A DNA stretch of 64,000 bases from Phoronis australis (Eukaryota > Phoronida > Phoronidae). The position numbers were made by a program, and so were the translations under genes. The notes below the pieces were generated by a model. The model was given only the letters and a program-made list of their open reading frames with translations, was not told where the DNA came from and did no database searches. The stretch spans positions 1 to 64,000 of the forward strand of contig NMRA01000306.1 of the NCBI GenBank assembly GCA_002633005.1. Direction: 5' to 3'. Shown piece after piece: positions 60,301 to 64,000 of the stretch (positions are counted from its first letter, which is position 1; every line of letters begins with the position of its first letter).

Positions 60301-62694
60301 GTTGACTTTCAACAGGGTGCATCCACATCATAGCCTCTTCAAACAGCACGCAGTTTCGTCAGCCTTGAAAACAGTCCCGGCGAAGGAACAGCACTCTAAC
60401 AACAAACTATGGTGCAACTGCAAATGGGGACAACCCCCGGATTGCGGACCGGATAAGCACCTCGGAATTAGAGAACTGTTGAGTGTGACCAAAGACGAAA
60501 CAGATCTCACTAGCTCGTTGCTGACGCCAAAAGAATACCAAACAAAGTACAAATTGTGCACGTGTCACGCTTAATTTAGAAGCCTTTTGCACTTTAACAT
60601 CTCAAGCTTATGGAAGTTTCTGTAGGCCTATTTGGCAATTAAAAACACGTATATTCGTTTTGCATAGCCTGGACTTATAAATGCCGCTTCCACACGAAGA
60701 TTTCCAACTGCCGCCATTCCCTTTTAGTGATTGATGCCACTTCTTCTTACTTTCCAAATAACAAAATAAAGGTAGCTTTTTCTGAATTCGGTTTCACCAT
60801 TCGCTGTTTTGGTGAAACTTAACTGCCAAACAATAAAAATTTTGAACATGAAGTACGTTTAAAATGTCGATACAATAGTTCTGCTGTAAATTCGAAATAT
60901 TTCCTCCAGACTGAGTAAGAATGTGACGGTGACGTCACAGTGGTCGTCAACATCCAAGCCCAATCTGCCACTAGCCAGACGGGTACTGACACCTGGCGAA
61001 TGGAACAAATATTACAACGCCTGCCAAAATGCCATTGAGACGATCGCATTCTATGACGACTGCAGAAAGCTGGCTAGAAATGTAACGATGTTCATTGACC
61101 AGTGTATTCGAGATTACGCAGTGAGTTTTGGTTTATTTACAGAGATTAACATAGCGTTATGCGGCATACTTTGTATGAGCTATCTTTAAATGTGATCGTA
61201 ATTTAAAGCTGACATTCCAGCAATGACATAGAAGCACGAGGCTTCTGCTAATTCTTGAAACTATATTGAAAGCATGGAACGAAACATACAATTAGATACG
61301 TCTGTGAGTGGAAGGTCTTGTTAACTATAAAAAGTTGTTACATCTTCACCTTATTTATACATACACTTAGTTTTGAATGTCAGAAAATATTGTCAAATTG
61401 AATGAAAATGATACCTTACAAGAACACAAATTTAGTGAACAACGCAAACATGCTGTGTTTTTATCGTCTTAGATGACAAGAGACGACTTCGTTCTTCAGA
61501 ATATTAAATCAGTGTTTGAGCAAGAATGCAAACTGATTGCACTGACTCAGCAGCATACTTACGGACCAGGAAGAAATTTGTTTAACAAACTGCAGGGGAA
61601 CTTTTGCCCTGGCCAATGTCAAAGCCGAGGAGTTTGCACGAATGGCATTTGTTCGTGTTTTTCAGGTATGGGTGAAGTGACCGACTTTAATACAGCAATA
61701 GGGAGTTAAGTAAAATAAACTGAACGTGTACGTGTGTTGCAGACAACATTTGCGTTGGGTTTGTAGCGAACTATTTCGTAAAAAGCGATGTACAAACATC
61801 CGAGGACCTCATTAGACGTTCTTTGCCAGGACGGCCATTTTTAGACCCAAAACACAAGTGCTGCAAGTGCGGTGAGAAATCATCACTTATGGAAAGGAAA
61901 AAGTGAATTCAATCATATATTTCAAAATTCCAACCTCGCCAACCTGGTAATCACTTCTCTGGCTGCCATTTATCTATTAATCTAGTGAGCACATTTTCGC
62001 TTTTCACTCGCGTGATTTTACGTCATTGGTGGTCGTCCTTTTTGTAATATTCTTGCGTCTACGGAATGTACATCTGATCTGCACGAGCCCATACACATAC
62101 GAAACTTTTAAAATTCAATAATTCTTCAAAAATTCTTTTATTTGAATTGATTTCATTAATTTTTGTGAATATCCATGTTAGTTATGATTAGTGTTATCCT
62201 AGTCATCATCTTCGTCATAATCGGTATCTCTGTTGACATTTTACTGTTTCTAGTGCGCATGTCTGGATTGGGGAAATGTGGGAAATATGCATCCTCCAGT
62301 TGCCAGGCTCAGGAAAGTTTTCTTTAGGGAGGTGGAGGGGGCAAAACAGATGTGAGCCCACCTCCCCCCTATCACCACACCTTCGAGAATGCAAGGCTAT
62401 GAAAAGAAATATTTTCTGGCCGTTTTAATGCGGGCCAGCGCCATCCCCCAACTTCATGAATTGGGATTCGCNACGCTTCCCTCTTTGTAGCATATTTTAT
62501 AATGAGGAAAATATACGTTTACAGGATTCATCGGAAGCGACTGCTCAATTGTTAATGGCACACAACCAATAATCAAACGAGTTATCGGGCCTCGTGCCTG
62601 CGACAGACCCGAATGCCGTACGATTACAGTGGTAGGAGAAAATTTCGTAAATAATGAGCACGTGATGGGTATGGTGGAGGAATCTGTGAAAACG
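39371..62694 (+). CDS. VWDE-like secreted protein with von Willebrand D domain and EGF domain (nine coding exons seen, 3' end outside or unresolved)
   Basis: Exons 39371-39416, 40277-40629, 53984-54124, 55590-55793, 59129-59370, 60316-60546, 60910-61120, 61473-61665 and 62525-62694 join without any phase conflict to 597 codons. Residues 1-15 (MRYLVWWTVITGLSR) could be a signal peptide. Residues 16-140 match the module found before the VWD domain in VWDE proteins (PNCTSCVVKLPIYSKEND, SSCEFTFHS). The VWD domain spans about 144-310: RTLDGCYYDF, GTFVFYKSKSRTFE, IAFDMCQGLFG, IYLPSGAVVGVSI, SGLCGYFDGNGDNDF. A linker with Cys pairs (WCNCKWGQPPDCG) follows, then an EGF unit CPGQCQSRGVCTNGICSC closed by FIGSDC in the last exon, then PRACDRPECRTITVVGENF as in VWDE. 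The donor of exon 6 (GTACAA) is weak but is chosen because it alone restores phase before an in-frame stop. Probably an extracellular or matrix protein; function not known. Confidence 0.88.
40240..40629 (+). CDS. Alternative first exon of the VWDE-like gene (unspliced start)
   Basis: The pyrimidine tract before exon 2 is itself open in frame: an ATG at 40240 reads MYLYCFFVNFLAACSEL straight into exon 2. That is a good signal peptide, arguably better than the spliced one, and the frame is open upstream to 40165. Pyrimidine tracts naturally encode Phe/Leu/Cys/Tyr, so this may be coincidence. Confidence 0.3.
40630..42841 (+). other. VWDE-like gene intron 2, 5' part
   Basis: No coding exon seen. 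The phrase ACGCATGAAAATGTTAAACG (about 41009) resembles GCACGTGAAAATGTATAACG near 58587, a dispersed repeat. Bases 41100-41220 hold several TTGTCACAA words. An alternating purine-pyrimidine tract lies at 41820-41858. Confidence 0.5.
41820..41858. repeat. Alternating purine-pyrimidine tract (Z-DNA prone)
   Basis: CACGCGCGCGCGCACACGCA followed by TGCATGCGCGTGCAC: about 36 bases of almost strict Pu-Py alternation rich in CG and CA steps. Such tracts flip to Z-DNA under supercoiling. Confidence 0.7.
43190..44106 (+). mobile_element. TIR-ended composite element with internal tRNA-like module, copy A (5' end deleted)
   Basis: Begins at TTGGCTGCCGCAAAAAATAA and ends TATCCTAGATCCGCCACTGA. Copy B keeps the missing 5' terminus CATAGGCGGATTTAGGGGGG. 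The two ends are an imperfect inverted pair (AGGCGGATTTAGG and CCTAGATCCGCC). A 77-codon ORF at 43575-43808 recurs in copy B, but the similarity does not look protein-selected. A tRNA-like pol III promoter lies near the middle. Confidence 0.65.
43819..43882 (+). other. tRNA-like pol III promoter inside the composite element
   Basis: TGGTTGTGCAGTGGTAAAGC looks like an A box and GAGTTCGAGTC (43865-43875) is a good B box, about 35 bases apart as in tRNAs. The inverted copy near 53185-53250 keeps both boxes; copy B (51608-51672) has a damaged B box (GAGTTAGAGTC). It is part of a repeat and is not called a functional tRNA. Confidence 0.55.
44696..44938 (-). pseudogene. LTR retroelement gag, N-terminal fragment
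   Basis: The minus-strand ORF begins MDFEKYIAQAKQFGCTGEEL and continues as a Glu/Arg-rich coiled coil. It lies 130 bases after the LTR end and primer-binding site, where gag starts. It is cut off at a single N, with the duplicated host segment beyond. The remaining gag is found at 48877-49282, on the other side of pol. Confidence 0.7.
45049..45066 (-). promoter_or_regulatory. Retroelement primer-binding site (tRNA-Pro-like)
   Basis: On the minus strand, one base after the LTR end, TGGGGGCCAGTCCGGGAG differs in three positions from the well-known tRNA-Pro site TGGGGGCTCGTCCGGGAT. Confidence 0.65.
45068..45870 (-). repeat. Long terminal repeat, 803 bp
   Basis: Bounded by perfect 7-bp inverted ends TGTCAGA and TCTGACA. 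On the minus strand a purine-rich tract (GAGGAGGGG) precedes its start and a primer-binding site follows its end. It therefore serves as 3' LTR to the pol at 45989-48108 and as 5' LTR to the gag start at 44938. Its first 191 bp recur at 49284-49474. Confidence 0.85.
45989..47523 (-). pseudogene. Ty3/gypsy-type reverse transcriptase and RNase H, decayed
   Basis: On the minus strand: the pre-RT segment with EEYSDIFSEVPGTTHLVEHK, the RT core with RRLNAI, MPFGLVNSAATFNRMM and the catalytic YVDDIL, then FVGHVV, SFLGLAGYYRKFIPSF and RNase H (TDASDTGIG, EGECLAIVFAIRKF, HTDHQPLAYIQ). Breaks: TGA at 47146-47148, TAG at 46936-46938 where the family has a Trp after LSKGY, and a one-base frameshift in the A run after LAYIQ near 46085, past which RIMRWAL and IKGSENVGADY continue in another frame to a TGA at 45989. 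Dead by these lesions. Confidence 0.88.
47524..48108 (-). pseudogene. Retroelement integrase, C-terminal half, upstream of RT
   Basis: On the minus strand: the end of the catalytic core with PYNPKCNGLCERINGVLKSM (catalytic Glu in ER), FAYREVPQVSTGFSPFELLY, then the chromatin-side tail FKIGDQVLILLP and LLQWRGPYEVTEVLNKMDYR, ending TYHANLLKL. Stops interrupt it at 47857, about 47821 and 47533. It precedes RT in the same overall frame, the order opposite to typical Ty3/gypsy elements and matching Gmr1-like elements. The N-terminal half and the first two catalytic Asp lie in the gap. Confidence 0.87.
48109..48876. other. Assembly gap (768 N)
   Basis: N run inside the retroelement, between gag and integrase; protease and the first half of integrase should be here. 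Confidence 0.99.
48877..49282 (-). pseudogene. Retroelement gag, central fragment (SCAN-like region)
   Basis: On the minus strand: QINNYDQLKVALLHRYELTE, a frame change near 49160-49170, then RLKRFFDRWTQLAEVEATYD, LLIREQFLGVCHPEMSVFLR and AIAQQYMDAH. The LLIxEQFL...P...VFLRERKP pattern resembles gag capsid/SCAN-like domains. It abuts an LTR fragment directly, so the 5' gag, primer site and most of that LTR are missing. Confidence 0.75.
49284..49474 (-). repeat. LTR fragment, first 191 bp
   Basis: Matches 45680-45870 with about six differences (roughly 3 percent) and no gaps. It starts with the LTR end TCTGACA and breaks off at ATATTCTAG, where gag sequence begins. This is the remnant 5' LTR of the pol-bearing copy. 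Confidence 0.88.
49475..50510 (+). other. Intron sequence between retroelement and duplicate copy B
   Basis: No gene or recognisable repeat boundary. ORFs near 50.2-50.7 kb have no motif. Confidence 0.45.
50511..52357 (+). repeat. 1.85-kb duplicated segment, copy B
   Basis: Direct copy of 42842-44693. It keeps an intact 5' element end (CATAGGCGGATTTAGGGGGG at about 50926) plus a solo end 44 bases earlier (50882). It continues into unique sequence at 52358, unlike copy A, which meets an N. Confidence 0.85.
50925..51768 (+). mobile_element. TIR-ended composite element, copy B
   Basis: Starts ATAGGCGGATTTAGGGGGGC and ends ATCCTAGATCCGCCACTG. It has the same internal order as copy A, with some internal deletion around the tRNA-like part (51608-51672) and after it. 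Non-autonomous. Confidence 0.65.
52358..52974 (+). other. Intron sequence, no supported gene
   Basis: About 620 bp of intron between duplicate B and the inverted element copy. Nothing recognised. Confidence 0.4.
52975..53929 (-). mobile_element. TIR-ended composite element, inverted copy C
   Basis: Begins CAGTGGCAGATCTAGGATAT and ends CCCCAAATCCGCCTATGTG, the complement of copies A and B. Internal marks are shared: GCGCGCGAAACCTT, TTAAGTTAAGGTTTG and the tRNA-like module at 53185-53250 with both boxes intact. Only the element is duplicated here, without the flanking host sequence of A and B, which shows where the element's true ends are. It stops about 55 bases before VWDE exon 3. Confidence 0.75.
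54148..54235. repeat. AAATAAATRAGTG-type microsatellite
   Basis: Imperfect repeats of AAATAAATAA with GTGAATG or GTGGATA variants, directly after VWDE exon 3. Confidence 0.7.
54236..55589 (+). other. VWDE-like gene intron 3
   Basis: AT-rich, with many T runs. The ORF 55299-55589 ends at the TAG that is the acceptor of exon 4 and has no motif. No other gene seen. Confidence 0.55.
56133..57151. mobile_element. 1.0-kb foldback element with about 58-bp arms
   Basis: The left arm AGCTGTTCCATAGAAACAGG then AACCTCGGTGTAAAACAGAT then ATCTCGGAGTC is mirrored at 57094-57151 (complement starts AGCGTGTTCCATCGAAACAG). There is no transposase inside. A smaller element is nested at 56590-56920. A single N at 56713 lies within. 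It is in VWDE intron 4. Confidence 0.7.
56590..56920. mobile_element. 330-bp MITE with CATGCGCGCAC ends
   Basis: CATGCGCGCAC at 56590 and GTGCGCGCATG at 56910 are exact complements. Internal landmarks (AGAAACAAAAACTC, ACTCCACTAAAAGG, AAAAATTCGAG) recur in order at 59405-59640 and partly at 12760-12870. Non-coding. Confidence 0.65.
57743..58242. mobile_element. 500-bp foldback element with arms made of GGCCGG/CAAAAC subrepeats
   Basis: The left end GGGAATCAACAATTGGTCGG then ACTTCAAAACC is the exact complement of the right end GGTTTTGAAGTCCGACCAAT then TGTTGATTCCC. Each arm of about 200 bp is a run of diverged units of about 24 bp, such as TTGGCCGGACCTCAAAAC. The left arm happens to be open in one frame, giving a periodic peptide with no likely meaning. 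It is in VWDE intron 4. Confidence 0.8.
59405..59640. repeat. Diverged copy of the CATGCGCGCAC MITE family
   Basis: GCATGCGCCCACCC, then GCTCGAACGAT, AGAGAAACAAAAAAGTC, AGTCCACTAAAAAGG, GCGAATGCACAATACATAG and AAAAATTCGAGCACCC follow the order seen at 56590-56920 and 12767-12860. It starts about 35 bases after VWDE exon 5. Confidence 0.65.
61743..61871 (+). CDS. Candidate cassette exon inside the EGF domain of the VWDE-like gene
   Basis: 129 nt (43 codons, phase 1 at both ends) between TGTTGCAG and GTGAGA, fully open in the joining frame. It reads DNICVGFVANYFVKSDVQTS, EDLIRRSLPGRPFLDPKHK and CCKC. Inserted between exons 8 and 9 it keeps the frame but splits the EGF unit before its last Cys-containing loop and adds four cysteines. 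Skipping it gives a standard EGF ending (CSCFSG FIGSDC). It is either an alternative exon, a lineage-specific insertion, or a chance open stretch. Confidence 0.4.
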
Positions 62695-62951
62695 GTAAGG
62701 TTTAAGAGGATTTTACGGCTGGGGTGCACTTATCACTTGATAACAGAAAATGAATGGGAGGGATATAAAGCTATTATTGATTAAGAACGGAATTAAGATA
62801 GAAGGCGATTATCCCTTAATAAGATTTAACGTCCACAGTGAGGCATTTCTGAAATTAAAGCAGCTTTAAACTCACTTCCATAAAAAAACAAACTTTGAGA
62901 GCATTAACCGTTGAGACATTAGTCTCAGATTGTTATTTGGTCAAAGCTCAG

Positions 62952-63120
62952 GTGATTTCATATATTTCGCAAGAACTGGCAGGTTCGTTATTAGCAAAGA
63001 CCAGTCTCTACAATTTGGCTTATCACGGCGTGCCATTTTATGGACCGAGCATAGCTTCCATGAATTACAACCTCTCCGTCCTTTGCAAAGCCAGAAAGTA
63101 CTTCTCATCAGAGTGCAGTA
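62952..63120 (+). CDS. Possible tenth exon of the VWDE-like gene (uncertain)
   Basis: After GCTCAG, in the phase left by exon 9, the frame is open: VISYISQELAGSLLAKTSLY, later PSIASMNYNLSVLCKARKYF. The NYNLSV...YFSSE part loosely recalls the repeated beta-sandwich phrase (xVSNDGxxYS) that follows in VWDE proteins, but the key Asn-Asp-Gly is absent and no donor is clear before a repeat starts at 63117. The acceptor has a poor pyrimidine tract. It may be part of the repeat. Confidence 0.2.
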
Positions 63121-63254
63121 GCGGATTTAAGGGAGGGGTATGGCCCCTTAAAATTCCGTTTGGAAGTACGGTGGTGCGAATGTCTGAAGGGCAAAATCCT
63201 GACTAATACTCTGCCCTGTCCCCCCTGACTCAAAATCCTGGATACGCCCCTGGA
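63117..63254. repeat. GGCGGATCCAGG-family MITE copy
   Basis: Begins CAGTAGCGGATTTAAGGGAG and ends ACTCAAAATCCTGGATACGC then CCCTG, the inverted-end pattern of the family also seen at 12.9, 26.8 and 32.1-32.5 kb. Confidence 0.65.
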
Positions 63255-63624
63255 TTGTGTAACAAGTTCCGATCCATTTTTGGCCGGTAAATGGTTTAAA
63301 TCAGAAGCTGGTTTCTTGGGGAGGATCGCGTTTATAGCCGGTTTAATTGATTATAGGTATGATAATTAGATATGCAAGCTCACGTGACTAACGTTTTCAG
63401 ATAATGCTGCATATTCTGGTTCTTTAACCTTTAATCAATTTATCCGGAGTAATTAATACACGAGTAGTAAAGAATTATCTAAATTGTCAAATTCGACTGC
63501 GCACGTGAATAACTGTAACAGGTGCCAATTTAGGACCGTCTATTGTAGCCTGGTCACTTCCAGTGTATGTGGCGTCAACAAATGATTAACTTTTTTCCAC
63601 CACCATTACTTACTACGGAGCTAA

Positions 63625-63722
63625 ATGAAGAAGGATATTCCCAACGAAGACGAATGTTCCTAAATAAAGACGGATATTCCTAATGAAGACGAATATTCCT
63701 CATGAGGGTGGAAATTCCTAAT
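63625..63722. repeat. 19-20 bp minisatellite
   Basis: About five units of AAGACGAATATTCCTAATG with substitutions, for example AAGACGGATATTCCTAATG. The flanking 63255-63624 and 63723-64000 show nothing recognisable. Confidence 0.75.
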
Positions 63723-64000
63723 CGGTGCCGAAATTGGATTTTGCCGAAGTCCTTGTTTCTCAGTTTCTTTAAATTCGGAAAAATGAAAATTTCATTGTTT
63801 CTTGTGGTCTGGATGCTGTCGTATTGGTAAAAACACACAAAATGTCTGCTCAAAATTTATTTTAATGAGCTTATATTCTAGACTTGAATAATGCTTTGCG
63901 ACAATCTCCATAAATCTTTTTGATAAACTGTGTACTTAAGATATGATACGACCTGGTGCTTGAAAATGTATCGTCACCGTTTCTTCCTTGAGAAAATTTA

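Overview
This window is nuclear DNA of an animal, not a microbe. Three intron-split genes can be assembled from sequence alone, and in each the splice-site phases join correctly across every exon. The genes (an ERGIC1 orthologue, a nuclear MAP-kinase phosphatase of the DUSP1/2/4/5 group, and a secreted VWDE-like von Willebrand D/EGF protein), the large introns, the many foldback and MITE elements and a Ty3/gypsy-type element with integrase placed before reverse transcriptase (a Gmr1-like order, known from deuterostomes) all fit an invertebrate deuterostome such as a hemichordate or lancelet. The species is not settled by what I can see.

Layout. 1-11,634: ERGIC1 on the minus strand; its first five coding exons are present and the 3' exons lie beyond the left edge. 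Its introns hold minisatellites, one of which multiplies the exon-3 splice acceptor, and repeat blocks that carry CTCF-core-like motifs at regular spacing. 11,635-25,250: intergenic, with a possible head-to-head promoter next to ERGIC1, two short coding-like ORFs near 16.5 kb, a paired CRE/E-box site at 23.1 kb and an AT-rich stretch just before the phosphatase. 25,252-30,809: the dual-specificity phosphatase, four coding exons on the plus strand, with an AU-rich element in its 3'UTR. 31,440-39,370: transposon-rich spacer. It holds a 1.5-kb inverted-repeat element, a 279-bp MITE flanked by TTAA, a 132-bp hairpin, a 300-base assembly gap, and the 5' end of a THAP-domain transposon whose terminus matches the MITE. 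39,371-62,694 and beyond: the VWDE-like gene, nine or ten visible coding exons on the plus strand. Its 13.4-kb second intron contains a decayed LTR retroelement (minus strand, with a 768-base gap) between two direct copies of a 1.85-kb segment, plus a third, inverted copy of the element inside that segment. The last 1.3 kb is intron or unresolved gene sequence with repeats.

The three genes are not functionally linked. ERGIC1 works in ER-Golgi trafficking, the phosphatase shuts down nuclear MAP kinases, and the VWDE-like protein is extracellular. The most unusual content is in the repeats: a THAP transposon and MITE sharing one terminus (Kolobok-like by their TTAA sites), a retroelement with INT-RT order that looks circularly permuted beside a single-base N, minisatellite multiplication of a real splice acceptor, and a phase-matched candidate cassette exon that would split an EGF domain. 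Single N bases at 4687, 44695, 56713 and 62472 and the two long N runs are possible assembly joins; structural claims next to them are qualified.
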